Assembly (NCBI GenBank): GCA_035527835.1
Contig: DATKZS010000086.1
Location: forward strand, 1 to 37,191
DNA length: 37,191 bases
Reading direction: 5' to 3'
Source: DATKZS01 sp035527835 [NCBI: bacterium]
Lineage (GTDB): Bacteria; RBG-13-61-14
Part shown: positions 1-8,594 of the stretch, in pieces
Position numbering within the stretch: position 1 is the stretch's first letter
Layout of the letters: every line of letters starts with the position of its first letter
Program-made: the position numbers and the translations under genes
Notes under the pieces: generated by a model
What the model was told of the DNA's origin: nothing
The model's database searches: none
What the model saw: only the letters and a program-made list of their open reading frames with translations

Positions 1-9
1 AAGTATAAG

Positions 10-243
10 AAAAACGCCAAGACGCCAAGAACGCCAAACGCGATGTTTTTGTTAAATTCTCAAGCCGGCCTCCCGGCAATTTGATCCTTCTTGGCGTTCC
101 CTTCGACGGGTTCGCCAAGCGGGTTGGAGTCAGAGCGATGCAACTTTTTCCGAAGCTTGCCGCCAAGAAACATCCGGTTTTACTTGGCGAACCTTGGCGC
201 TCTTGGTGTCTTGGCGTTTTTCTTGATGTCTATTTTGGACAAG
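10..243. repeat. Inverted-repeat element, cgccaag family (long form)
   Basis: The left arm (10-37) holds tandem cgccaaga-like units and the right arm (183-221) the complementary cttggcg units, followed by 'tattttggac'. The interior carries further single cttggcg and cgccaag words. The same ~240-nt layout, including the 'ttgtccaaaata' edge, recurs at 9426-9680. Shorter forms occur at 26460, 27388 and 28231. I see no gene in 1-276. Confidence 0.75.
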
Positions 244-276
244 GGTGGTCCTGAATATCCCCGGCATCCTGGTTGC

Positions 277-2034
277 TCATCCGTCGGCGCAGGCGTCGCA
301 GCGGGCGCATTTTCCCGGACGGCAGGGGGGCGATGGCTGCTCCTCCTCCGCTTTCACGGCGTCGTCCCATAAATATTGCTTGCTCACTCCGTGCCCGATG
401 AAGTCCCAGGGCAGAATCTCATCGCGCGCGCGTTCGCGGTGCAGGTACCAGGCGGCGGGCGGGGCGAGCCCGGTCCCGGCCCGGAAATGCCGCGACAGTA
501 CGTCATTGCCGGTCACGGCCTCGGCCATCACCCGCCCGGTGCGGCGGTCGCCGCGCGCGATCATGCCCTGAAACAGGGCCTCGCGAACCGGCGTGCCGGA
601 GACGCTCACGCCCCCGATCTTTTTCAGCGCTCGTTGCAGGAGTGCGAGCTTTTCCTTGAGCGCGGCCTTTTCCTGCATGGGCCGCCATTGGAAAGGCGTG
701 CCCGGCTTGGGCACGAACGGATTGATCGAGATCTGCAGTTTACCGGGCCATTTCCTGGTTCCCGCGCCCTTGGCCAAGAACGCGCGCATCATGGCGATGA
801 GGGGCACCATGGCCTCGACGTCCTCCCTGGTTTCCGTGGGCAGGCCGACCTGGAAGTAGAGTTTGACGCGGCCGAGTCCCGACTCGCCGATCATCTCCAT
901 GGCCCTTGCGATCATGCGGTCGGTAAAGGGCTTGCCGATGACGCGGCGCAGCCGCTCGGCGCCGGTCTCCGGCGCCAGCGTGATGGTGCGCAGCCCGCAG
1001 TCCTTGATGTCGGCCAGGATTTCCGAGGTGATCTGGTCGAGGCGGAGGCTGGCCAGGGAATGGGTGCGGCCCTGGGCGCGCACCCAGGAGCGGATGCGGG
1101 CGAACTCCGGATGGTCGGTCACCGACGCCGCGACCAAGCCGGCGCGGGAGCGCAGCTCGAAGCCCTTCTCCAGCGCGGCCTCCACCGCCTGGGCCCCGGT
1201 CCAGCGCGGCGGCCGATAGATGTACGCGGCGGCGCAGAAGCGGCAGGCCTGCACGCACCCGCGTCCGAGCTCGACGAGCGCCATGTCGCCGAACTCGGCG
1301 GCCTCGCTGAAGACGCGGGTGCAGGCCGGGCCCTGCGACAGGTCCTTTTTAATCGTGCGCCGGATCGTGGCGGGAGCGTCGGGATGGAGCGCGCGGCGGA
1401 GGGCGATGGTCCCGTCGCCGTTATAGCTGACGTCGTAGAACGACGGGATGTAAACGCCGGGCGCCCGCGCCAGCGCGGCGAGCAGCTCCGGCCGCGCCCG
1501 TTCCCGGGCCGCGCGGTAGGCGGAGAGCAATGGGGGAATGATGGCTTCGCCCTCGCCCACCGCGATGACGTCGGCGAATGGCGCGAGCGGCTCCGGGTTC
1601 AGAAACGCCATGACCCCGCCCACGAGCACTAATGGGGAATTTTTTTGGCGGCGCTTTTCCGGGCTGAGCGGCACTCCGGACTGGTGGAGCATCATGGCGA
1701 GGTTCATGAGGTCGGCCTCGTAGGAGATGGAGAAGGCGATGATCTCGAATTCGCGGAGCGGGAGCCCGGACTCGATGGTGAGCGGCCGGCCGCGTGAATC
1801 GAGCATGGCGCGCTCGCAGGCCACGTCGTCTTCCAGGTTGAACAGGTGATAGGCCTGGTGGAAGCCGAGGTTGCCCATGGCGAGCTCATAGGCGTTGGGA
1901 TAGCACAGCGCGATCCGGATGCGGCCGTGATGCGGCTTCCGGATGACTCCGATTTCCCCGGCGGCCGGGCCTCCCTGTCCCCGCCCGCCGCGCAACAGCC
2001 GCTTGAACCCGCTCCGCCTCTTTTGACCGGCCAT
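277..2034 (-). CDS. Radical SAM protein, TIGR03960-like (B12-binding type)
   Basis: A radical SAM enzyme of 585 residues. The N-terminal third has the Rossmann-like 'RIALCYPNAYELAMGNLG' segment typical of proteins annotated as B12-binding-type radical SAM. The cluster motif C-x3-C-x2-C is at about residues 260-267 (GCVQACRFC), followed by 'APETGAERLRRVIGK' and 'INPFVPKPGTPFQW', both typical of the TIGR03960 family. The C-terminus is cysteine-rich (CRPGKCARCDAC) and may hold a metal. The open frame extends upstream to 2286, but that part is low-complexity Arg/Gly and the 'MAGQKRRSGF' start at 2034 fits the family. In many genomes relatives sit beside a DUF2344 protein, which is absent here. 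The family's substrate is not established. The assignment is firm at family level. Confidence 0.85.
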   Translation of the reverse strand: MAGQKRRSGFKRLLRGGRGQGGPAAGEIGVIRKPHHGRIRIALCYPNAYELAMGNLGFHQAYHLFNLEDDVACERAMLDSRGRPLTIESGLPLREFEIIAFSISYEADLMNLAMMLHQSGVPLSPEKRRQKNSPLVLVGGVMAFLNPEPLAPFADVIAVGEGEAIIPPLLSAYRAARERARPELLAALARAPGVYIPSFYDVSYNGDGTIALRRALHPDAPATIRRTIKKDLSQGPACTRVFSEAAEFGDMALVELGRGCVQACRFCAAAYIYRPPRWTGAQAVEAALEKGFELRSRAGLVAASVTDHPEFARIRSWVRAQGRTHSLASLRLDQITSEILADIKDCGLRTITLAPETGAERLRRVIGKPFTDRMIARAMEMIGESGLGRVKLYFQVGLPTETREDVEAMVPLIAMMRAFLAKGAGTRKWPGKLQISINPFVPKPGTPFQWRPMQEKAALKEKLALLQRALKKIGGVSVSGTPVREALFQGMIARGDRRTGRVMAEAVTGNDVLSRHFRAGTGLAPPAAWYLHRERARDEILPWDFIGHGVSKQYLWDDAVKAEEEQPSPPCRPGKCARCDACADG

Positions 2035-2087
2035 TATCTTAAGGGTAGCACGCTTCGGGCGGTTGATGAACAGCGGATGGCGCGGGG

Positions 2088-2282
2088 TCACTGGGCCGCG
2101 AGCCGGGCGAAGATCTCGGCCGCGCGGTCCTGGTTCACAATGCCTAACACGCAGGGCCTGGCGATCTCGATGAAATTTTTCGAGAGCCGAATATGGGGAT
2201 GGTGGTCGAGCATCTTGAGCCCGAGCTCGGACATGGCCTCGCCCACGCCCTCGTCCGCACCCGGGATGAAGCCGCGACGGCC
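2088..2282 (-). pseudogene. C-terminal fragment of an unidentified protein
   Basis: This short minus-strand frame reads plausibly (for example 'LGLKMLDHHPHIRLSKNF' and 'IARPCVLGIVNQDRAAEIF') up to a stop at 2088-2090. Upstream it runs into the edge of the duplicated unit near 2245-2303. There the start of the hydrolase copy appears again as MKNQFA followed at once by an in-frame TGA. I read it as the tail of a gene cut by the duplication, lying just upstream of the radical SAM gene. An internal ATG at 2234 could in principle give a 48-residue peptide. I do not recognise the family. Confidence 0.3.
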
Positions 2283-2338
2283 TCAAGCGAATTGATTTTT
2301 CATCCGCTCGATTAAACTCCGCGACTCCGCGGGAATTA

Positions 2339-2367
2339 TTGCCTTTACCGGTCTATTGTACTATATT
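2339..2367 (+). promoter_or_regulatory. Sigma70-like promoter of acyltransferase copy 1
   Basis: TTGCCT (2339-2344), a 17-nt spacer and TATATT (2362-2367), 77 nt before the start codon. Both hexamers and the spacing are kept in the second copy at 4630-4658, which supports function. Conservation through an otherwise diverged leader is the main evidence. Confidence 0.6.
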
Positions 2368-2394
2368 TAAATAAATGCGGCGACATCAATCGGC

Positions 2395-2417
2395 CCCGGG
2401 GCGGTCCCCGCCCCGGG
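2395..2417 (+). promoter_or_regulatory. GC-rich leader hairpin before acyltransferase copy 1
   Basis: A perfect 10-bp stem (cccggggcgg / ccgccccggg) with a 3-nt loop lies between the promoter and the start codon at 2445. Copy 2 keeps it at 4686-4708 with one mismatch. No clear Shine-Dalgarno follows (the sequence before the ATG is 'gaaaccaaactc'), so the structure could matter for initiation or attenuation. No T-run follows it, so it is not a standard terminator. Confidence 0.4.
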
Positions 2418-2444
2418 TGCCGCGGGCGGGCCGAAACCAAACTC

Positions 2445-3719
2445 ATGGAGCGATCTAAGTCTATTTTGACGCGCGATCCGGCGCTCGACATTCTACGGGT
2501 CTTGGCCCTTTTTCTCATGGCCGCCATCCATTATTCGAAGGACGTCCCTGCCTCGCACGAAGTCAGCCGGGTCTTGATATTCATCGGCCAATCCGCCCCT
2601 GCCTTCTTCTTTTTCGCCTTCGGCATAACCTTTGATCGCTTCCTGGCCAAGAACGCCCGTGAAAAATTCCAGCTCCACGTGCTGTTCTTATACGTGGCCC
2701 TCATGCATAACATCTTTACAAAATCGTTGTTCCGCTTCGAATTCCTGGCCGTGCTTTGTTTATGGCGGGTAATCTTGTCCCTGCTCGAGGCGCGGAGCAA
2801 GCGCTCGAATCGTTTTTATCTTTTAATTTGTGCCGCCGCGTTCCTGGCGCCGGCGGTAAATCCCCCGGAATTTTATCTTGCTCTGGCCTCCTGGTTGGCC
2901 AAGGGTCTTACCTTCAGATTTACGCCGGTGCTGTGGAGCGTATTCGTGCTGATGGGGCTGGTTTACTCCAGGACCGGAAGTTCCAGAGTCCGTTCCGCCT
3001 ATGCCGCACTGCTGCTCGCCCTTTCCGCGATATTTTATTTTCTCGACCTGGCTGTCGGTTATGATTATTTCAAATTTTCTAAAGAACCTCTGACCACCCC
3101 TTACGTGGTCTTCTTCTGCGCGATGAATGTTTTGTTGCTGGAAGGCTTGCGCGTCAGGCTGCCTCGATTTTTGCAAAGGCCCCGGGTGTCGCGCCTGATG
3201 GTATTCATTTCCAAAAACCTGTTATTGGGCACGGTCCTCCATTACGTGCCGTTAATTTTCATGGCGAATATCCTGGCCATATTGGTCGAGAAAAAATACC
3301 AGTTCCTTCCCTCGATCGAGCGCTATGATTATGGTTATATTGCGGCCGGCTCCTTGCTGATGATATCGGCCACCGTCATCCTCCTGGCCCTGATCCCCCG
3401 GATGTGGCGACTGATCACGCCGAGGTTGTTGTCGCTGAAATTCACCCCACAATACCACGCCGGCGCCGTTGCTTTGATCGCCTCCGCCACGGTGCTCATG
3501 CGCTTTAGAAAATTGGGGCCTTGGGATACCGCCTTTCAACAATGGGCCCAGTTGCATCTGCCCCATGTCCCCTTCGTCCTGCTCCAAAAAGGGATCACGT
3601 TGTACCCGTTATTCATCATGATATATCTGACTCTCGCGATGATGGAGTATCGCTTCGTGGCGAAAAGTCCCGAGCCCGGGCCGAGGGTGCTGGCAGGCGC
3701 GCCGGAACTTCCTTCCTGA
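2445..3719 (+). CDS. Multipass membrane acyltransferase-like protein, copy 1
   Basis: An integral membrane protein of 424 residues with about ten hydrophobic segments. The N-terminal motif 'LDILRVLALFLMAAIHY' resembles the first helix of acyltransferase-3 and heparan-N-acetyltransferase-like (DUF1624) proteins, where an Arg and a His near the membrane face help move acyl groups onto surface sugars. That function is inferred from family resemblance; no substrate is visible. The C-terminus is a short Pro/Gly/Ala tail. The gene is intact, has its own promoter at 2339-2367, and converges with a decayed hydrolase (3851-4603, minus). A close paralogue of the same length lies at 4736-6010. No convincing ribosome binding site precedes the ATG, yet 'MERSKSILTRDPALDILR' is identical at both starts, which fixes the start. 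Confidence 0.7.
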   Translation: MERSKSILTRDPALDILRVLALFLMAAIHYSKDVPASHEVSRVLIFIGQSAPAFFFFAFGITFDRFLAKNAREKFQLHVLFLYVALMHNIFTKSLFRFEFLAVLCLWRVILSLLEARSKRSNRFYLLICAAAFLAPAVNPPEFYLALASWLAKGLTFRFTPVLWSVFVLMGLVYSRTGSSRVRSAYAALLLALSAIFYFLDLAVGYDYFKFSKEPLTTPYVVFFCAMNVLLLEGLRVRLPRFLQRPRVSRLMVFISKNLLLGTVLHYVPLIFMANILAILVEKKYQFLPSIERYDYGYIAAGSLLMISATVILLALIPRMWRLITPRLLSLKFTPQYHAGAVALIASATVLMRFRKLGPWDTAFQQWAQLHLPHVPFVLLQKGITLYPLFIMIYLTLAMMEYRFVAKSPEPGPRVLAGAPELPS

Positions 3720-3850
3720 AATTCCGGCGCCGGCCCCCGCATGAGCGGAGCGGGCCGGAGGGAGCAGGTCAGAGGAATTGATGATCCAAGAGCATCCGCC
3801 GGGATCTTCCGTCTTGTCCATCGCGCCCGCGGGCAACATCTTTGTTTTGC

Positions 3851-4603
3851 TCATCGAGCCGGCATCATCGCCAGCGCCAGATGCGAGGGGTGCTCCGCGT
3901 CGTGGCAGATGGTTTGGTGCGCTACCCGGGGATCGCCGGGCACACCGCCCAGGTTCGTATTGCGCTCGCAGCGGGGGAAGTTGGAGGAGCTGACTTCCCC
4001 CGCAGGCGGTGGCCCTGCAAAAACACGTTCGAGGTGCACCACGGGTCATTGGTGTATTCGTAGACCTGGCCCGGCTCGATCAGCGCGGGCTTATCGCGTC
4101 CATCCCGGAAGCGCGCGCGGATGATGCCGTCGTTGATGAGCACGGCCTGTCCGTCCGGGTACAGGTCCACCAGCTTGGCCGTGAAGTCCGTGTCCTGGGC
4201 CGAGCTCGCGGCATAGATCACGGCTGAGAGCGGGCCTGTAACTTCCAGGTCGGCCTTCAACACCTCGGAGGTGTACACCAGCACGTCGGCGCGCTCTTCC
4301 CCGTCGTTCTGCGCGATGGACCCGGAAGGCGGGAGCAGCTTGCCGCCGCCGCGGGTGGGGACCGGGGCGTCGGGGTCGTAATCGAATTTATCGGGCGGCT
4401 CCGCTCCCGGCTCGTCCCAAGACGCCGCGCCGTCGCCGCGCGCCGAATTGACCGCGCCCGCCGAGTGCAGGTATAAATTCGTCAACCGGGTCCGCGCAGC
4501 ATCCGAACGGGGCGGTTGCGCACGACGACAAGGCCGCGCCCGCCACGCCCTCGGCCGTACCCGGGATGAAGCCGCGACGGCCTATAGCGAATTGATTTTT
4601 CAT
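3851..4603 (-). pseudogene. Broken CocE/NonD-family hydrolase, copy A (central part lost)
   Basis: Relic of a CocE/X-Pro-dipeptidyl-peptidase-like alpha/beta hydrolase. It begins 'MKNQFAIGRRGFIPG...SSC', which looks like a Tat or lipoprotein leader, and then passes straight to the C-terminal jelly-roll domain in another frame: 'NLYLHSAGAVNS', 'ADVLVYTSEVL' and 'GPLSAVIYAASSAQDTDF'. A second shift near 3985-4005 moves to the frame with the canonical family ending 'SSSNFPRCERNTN' and 'AHQTICHDAEHPSHL'. The whole catalytic alpha/beta domain is missing. Copy B at 6142-6814 keeps the opposite half. A whole family member is usually over 500 residues, so this cannot be functional as it stands. Confidence 0.8.
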
Positions 4604-4629
4604 CCGCTCGATTAAACTCTGCGCGAATT

Positions 4630-4658
4630 TTGCCTTTCCAGGCCTATTTTACTATATT
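4630..4658 (+). promoter_or_regulatory. Sigma70-like promoter of acyltransferase copy 2
   Basis: TTGCCT (4630-4635), a 17-nt spacer and TATATT (4653-4658), the same as in unit 1. The leader hairpin follows at 4686-4708 with one mispair. Confidence 0.6.
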
Positions 4659-4735
4659 TAGATAAATGCGGCGATAATAATCGGTCCCGGGGCGGTCCCC
4701 GCCCCTGGCGCCGCGGGCGGGCCGAAACCAAACTC

Positions 4736-6010
4736 ATGGAGCGATCTAAGTCTATTTTGACGCGCGATCCGGCGCTGGACATTTTGAGGGTCTTGGCCCT
4801 TTTCCTCATGATCGCCATCCACTATTCAAGGTCCATTCCCGCCACGCACGAAGTCAGCCGGGTTTTGAAATTTATCGGCGAATCCGCCCCCGCTTTCTTC
4901 TTTTTCGCGTTCGGCATGACCTTTGATCGCTTCCTCGCCAAGAGCACCCATGAAAAATTCCGGCTGCACCTGCTGTTTTTATACGTGGCCATCATCCATA
5001 ACATCTACGTAAAGTGGGTGTTCCGCCTCGATTTCCTGTTCCTGCTTTGGTTATGGCGGGTAGTCTTGTCGCTCCTTGAAGTGCGGAGCCGGCGCTCGAA
5101 TAGTTTTTATCTTTTGATCTGCACCGTGGTGCTCGTGGCGCCCGCGTTAAATCCCCCGGAATTTTATCTCGACCTGACCTCCTGGTTGGCCAAGGGAATC
5201 ACCTTCAGATTTACGCCGCTGAAGTGGGGTGTATTCGTGCTGATGGGGCTGGTTTATTCCAGGACCGGAAGCTCCCGGGCCCGCTCCGCCTATGCCGTGG
5301 CGCTGCTTGCTCTTTCCGCGACATTTTATTTCCTCAACCGGGCCGGCGGGTATGATGATTTCGAATTTTCCAAAGATTCTACGAGCACCCCCTACGTGGT
5401 CTTTTTCTGCGCGGCGAATTTTTTGCTGCTGCAAGGCCTGCGCATCAGAGTGCCTCGATTTTTGCAAAGGCCCCGGGTGTCGCGCCTGACCGTATATACC
5501 TCCAAAAACCTGTTATTGGGCACGGTCGTCCATTTTTTGCCGACAACCATCATGGTGAACATCGCGGCCATATTGGTTGAAAAAAAATACCAGTTCCTTC
5601 CCGCAATCGAGCGCTATGATTATGTTTATATTGTGGCCGGGTCCTTGCTGGCGATAGTGGTCACGCTCATCCTCCTGGCCCTGACCAACCGGATGTGGCG
5701 CCTGATTACGCCGAGGATAGTTTCGCTTAAATTCACTCCCCGATACCACGCCGGCGCCGTGGCCCTGATCGCCTCCGCCCTGGTGCTCATGCTCTTGAGA
5801 AAGGCGGGGCCTTGGGATGTTGCGTTTCAGCAATGGGCCCATTTGTATCTGCCCCATGTCGCCTTCGTCCTGCTCCAAAAAGGGATCATCTTGTACCCGA
5901 TCTTCATCATGATATATCTGACGCTCGCGATGATGGAGTATCGCTTTGCCGCGAAAAAACAAGGGCCCGAGCCCGGGGCGCGAGCAAGCGCGCCGGAACT
6001 CCCCACCTGA
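4736..6010 (+). CDS. Multipass membrane acyltransferase-like protein, copy 2
   Basis: A 424-residue paralogue of the protein at 2445-3719, with the same membrane topology and the same N-terminal 'LDILRVLALFLMIAIHYS' motif. The copies align from end to end. Differences are scattered and mostly conservative (for example FIGESAPAFFFFAFGMTF here against FIGQSAPAFFFFAFGITF in copy 1), and there are no stops or frameshifts in either. Both genes therefore appear to have stayed under selection since the duplication, while their convergent hydrolase partners decayed. The role is inferred to be acyl transfer onto an envelope glycan. Catalytic residues cannot be confirmed beyond the N-terminal Arg and His. 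Confidence 0.7.
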   Translation: MERSKSILTRDPALDILRVLALFLMIAIHYSRSIPATHEVSRVLKFIGESAPAFFFFAFGMTFDRFLAKSTHEKFRLHLLFLYVAIIHNIYVKWVFRLDFLFLLWLWRVVLSLLEVRSRRSNSFYLLICTVVLVAPALNPPEFYLDLTSWLAKGITFRFTPLKWGVFVLMGLVYSRTGSSRARSAYAVALLALSATFYFLNRAGGYDDFEFSKDSTSTPYVVFFCAANFLLLQGLRIRVPRFLQRPRVSRLTVYTSKNLLLGTVVHFLPTTIMVNIAAILVEKKYQFLPAIERYDYVYIVAGSLLAIVVTLILLALTNRMWRLITPRIVSLKFTPRYHAGAVALIASALVLMLLRKAGPWDVAFQQWAHLYLPHVAFVLLQKGIILYPIFIMIYLTLAMMEYRFAAKKQGPEPGARASAPELPT

Positions 6011-6141
6011 AATTCCGGCTCCGGCCCCGGCGTGAGCGGAGCAGGCAGGAGCGAACGGATCATATGAATTGATGCTCCATGAGCATCCGCCGGGATCTTC
6101 CGTCTTGTCAATCGCGCCCGCGGGCAACGTCTCGGTTTTGC

Positions 6142-6814
6142 TCATTGAGCCGGTATCACCGGCAGCACCACGTGCGAGGGCCGCGCGGCATCGTGGTAAA
6201 TGGCCTGATGAGCGATAAGCGGATCGCCGGCGCCTTCATCCGTCGGTGGACGTGAACTGCGGGTAGAGGCAGGTCATGTCCGGCGAGTCCGCCACCATCC
6301 ACTGCGTCCGGCCCAGGAAGCTCTCGCCCCACGCCCCCATCTTGCCGTTGTACCACGGCTGCTCCTTGATCCAGGCGATCATGTCCCAGCCGTCGTCATG
6401 GTCCGAGATCACGGAGATGAAGTTTTTGCCCTCGCTCTCGCCGGAGCCGCGCGTGTCCTGGATCACGAACACGTAGCCGTTGCCCGCCAGGATGTAGCCG
6501 ACCGCGCCCCACTGCTTCTTCTCGTAGGGCAGGCGGCAGGTGATGGTCGGATGCCTGCCCTCGGGAAGCGGCATGTACACGACGGTGGCGAGCTTGAGCC
6601 CGTCGCGCATCGGCACCATGATGTTCTTCGTCACCTTGACCCGGTGACCGCCGGTCCGGATGCCGATGACCTTCGCCGCGACCCGGGTGGCCCGCTCCGC
6701 GCTCGGACCCTCGAACTTGCCGAGCAGCGACACCGGATCAATCTGGCCGCAGCCCGCAACCACTATTAGCCCCAGCGCGAGGACCATGACTCTGATCAGT
6801 TCCGCCCTCTTCAT
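6142..6814 (-). pseudogene. Broken CocE/NonD-family hydrolase, copy B (N-terminal part kept)
   Basis: The reading frame opens with a lipoprotein-like signal ('VLALGLIVVAGC') preceded by a strong Shine-Dalgarno (aaaggagggg). It continues with the CocE N-terminal core: 'MVPMRDGLKLATVVYMP', 'QDTRGSGESEG', 'WYNGKMGAWGESFLG' (nucleophile elbow GESFLG) and 'ADSPDMTCLYPQFT'. At 6236 the frame stops. In another frame the last ~30 residues of the family follow directly: 'LIAHQAIYHDAARPSHVVL', with a stop at 6142-6144. Roughly the middle and the C-terminal jelly roll are deleted. The start lies inside the end of the symporter frame (77-nt overlap). The 192-residue fragment may still be translated and exported, but it lacks the His of the triad. 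Confidence 0.8.
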
Positions 6815-8306
6815 CCCCCCCTCCTTTGCCGTCCTTCATAACCAGGCTCGCCGCGTACCCCACGATGATCACCGCGAAACAGCCGAGCACGCCGACCATG
6901 ATCGGGTGCCAGGGAAAGCTGAGGCCGCTGTCCGCCGGCAGGACCTTGGCCCAGGTCAGGCTGCCCCACGCCGTAACGATAAAGCCCGCGCCGATGCCCG
7001 CGATCACGCCGCGCGCGTGCGAGCGCTTCACCACGAGCGCCAGGAAGAAGACGCCGGTCACGGCCCCCAGCACGATCGAGACGATGCTGAAATAAAATTG
7101 CAGGAACGTGCCCACCTTGATCATGGCGATGGCGATCACGATGCCGAGGCACCCCCAAAACAGCGTGAGCAGGCGCGCCACGGCAAAGGCCCGCGCCTCC
7201 GCGACGCCCGGCCGCAGGAACCGCCGGTAAACGTCGGTCACGAACAGCGTGCTCGAGGCGTTCATGCTGGAATCGAGCGTGCTCATGGCCGCGCCGAACA
7301 GGCCCGCCAGCAGAAGCCCGGAAACGCCGGGCGGCAGCCGGGCCGCGATGAAGTGGGGGAAGATCTTGTCGGGCTTGCCCTCAAGGATAAAGGCCTGGAC
7401 CGCGGGATCGGGATGGTGCTGGTAGAACACGTACAAACACGTGCCCACCAGCAAAAACAGCGCCCATGTCGGCACGCTGAGCAGGCTGCCCAGCAGAGCC
7501 GCCTTCTTCGCCTCATGATCCGAGGCCGCGCACTGGTAGCGCTGCACCTGGTTCTGGTTGCCGGCAAGGAAGTAGAAGTAGTTGGTGAGCCCGGACAGCG
7601 CGAGGACGTAAAAGGTGTCGCGGGAGAGGTCGGGGGTGAAATCGAAGAGCGTGAACTTGTGCGCCGCGGCGGCCTCCGAGATCACCGCAGGTAACCCGCC
7701 GGGAACTTGCAGGCCCACCGCGATCACGGTGATGACCCCGCCCGCGAGCAGGACGATGGTCTGGATCAGATCGGTCCAGATCACGCCCCGGATGCCGCCC
7801 AAAACCGCGTAAACAACCGTGATGGCGCCGATCACCACAATGACCAGCACGATGTTCAGGCCGGTGATGGTGTGCACCACCAGCGAGAACAGATACATCA
7901 CCGTGGCCACCCGCGTCACCTCCGAGATGAGAAGCACCGTGAGCGAAAACGTCCGTACCCCCGGGCCGAACCGCTCCTCCAAAAACTCGTTCACCGAAGT
8001 CTTCACGCGCCGCCGGTAGAACGTCGCAACATGCAGCCCGCCCGCGAACAGAACCACCGGAAGCATCAGACCCTGCACCAGGTACTCCCAGTCATGGGCA
8101 AAAGCAAAGCCCGGATACGCCACGTAGGTCACGCTCGAAACGCACGTCCCCAAAATGGACACGCCCACCAGCCACCCCGGCATCCGCCGGCCGCCCACGA
8201 AATAATCATCCGTGTTCCGGTCCCCCCGGCCGGCCCACACCCCGAGCCCCACCACCGCCGCCAAATAAACCGCCAGAACCACAAAATCTATGGCCGTCAA
8301 ATACAT
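6738..8306 (-). CDS. Sodium:solute symporter family protein (SLC5-like)
   Basis: Transporter of 522 residues with about 13 membrane segments, coupling Na+ entry to uptake of a small solute at the inner membrane. The N-terminus 'DFVVLAVYLAAVVGLGVWAG' followed by 'DYFVGGRRMPGWLVGVSI' is the standard opening of the family. Later comes 'LLLAGLFGAAMSTLDSSMNA', which matches the signature with the conserved Ser residues of the second Na+ site. The solute cannot be told. The last ~25 residues ('GGGDEEGGTDQSHGPRAG...') are low-complexity and overlap the start of the hydrolase relic at 6814, so the original C-terminus may have been shorter. Hydrolase plus symporter suggests peptide or ester scavenging, but only weakly. 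Confidence 0.88.
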   Translation of the reverse strand: MYLTAIDFVVLAVYLAAVVGLGVWAGRGDRNTDDYFVGGRRMPGWLVGVSILGTCVSSVTYVAYPGFAFAHDWEYLVQGLMLPVVLFAGGLHVATFYRRRVKTSVNEFLEERFGPGVRTFSLTVLLISEVTRVATVMYLFSLVVHTITGLNIVLVIVVIGAITVVYAVLGGIRGVIWTDLIQTIVLLAGGVITVIAVGLQVPGGLPAVISEAAAAHKFTLFDFTPDLSRDTFYVLALSGLTNYFYFLAGNQNQVQRYQCAASDHEAKKAALLGSLLSVPTWALFLLVGTCLYVFYQHHPDPAVQAFILEGKPDKIFPHFIAARLPPGVSGLLLAGLFGAAMSTLDSSMNASSTLFVTDVYRRFLRPGVAEARAFAVARLLTLFWGCLGIVIAIAMIKVGTFLQFYFSIVSIVLGAVTGVFFLALVVKRSHARGVIAGIGAGFIVTAWGSLTWAKVLPADSGLSFPWHPIMVGVLGCFAVIIVGYAASLVMKDGKGGGDEEGGTDQSHGPRAGANSGCGLRPD

Positions 8307-8523
8307 GTCCGTCCGCCTTCACCCCATCCTTTTGGCACCATACAAAAAAGCGCACGGCATGGCAAGCGTTTTGTCGTTGCCACGGGAGTAGCCGCGCTCG
8401 ACATTCGGAGATGCTTCACGGCCTAAACCGCGGGCCGCCAGCAGCATCCGCCGCGATTTCCCGGAAACCGTCCCAATCTTTTCCATGGGTTTCACGCCGC
8501 GCCTTTCATGGAAAAATTTTCTG

Positions 8524-8553
8524 TTGCCGTCTGGCCGGCGTGAATGCTAAAAT
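8524..8553 (+). promoter_or_regulatory. Possible promoter before the DUF374 acyltransferase
   Basis: TTGCCG (8524-8529), an 18-nt spacer and TAAAAT (8548-8553), about 40 nt upstream of the GTG start. It sits in the divergent gap between the symporter and the acyltransferase (8307-8594), in which I see nothing else. Confidence 0.3.
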
Positions 8554-8594
8554 CGGGGTGGGCCATTTGCTATTGTTGGAGGTAGACAAGGACA

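Larger units (their letters stand above)
2245..3935. repeat. Tandem duplication, unit 1
   Basis: The unit runs from the start of a hydrolase reading frame, through a promoter and an acyltransferase-like gene, to the last ~30 codons of a hydrolase on the other strand. It matches 4544-6232 along its length, with only short indels (offset 2300 at the left, 2291 over the gene) and many substitutions. This is an old duplication rather than an assembly echo. Confidence 0.85.
4544..6232. repeat. Tandem duplication, unit 2
   Basis: Second unit of the direct duplication described at 2245-3935. It carries the same order: hydrolase start, promoter, leader hairpin, acyltransferase-like gene and hydrolase end. 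About 600 nt of hydrolase sequence (3936-4543) separates the two units. Confidence 0.85.

Noticed and set aside
376-1632. Long plus-strand open frame antisense to the radical SAM gene
   Set aside because: His/Arg/Ala/Gly-rich with no family signature. It exists because of GC-rich codon positions in the real gene on the other strand.
2035-2286. N-terminal extension of the radical SAM protein
   Set aside because: The in-frame extension is Arg/Gly/Pro-rich and overlaps a better frame (2088-2282). Family members begin near 2034.
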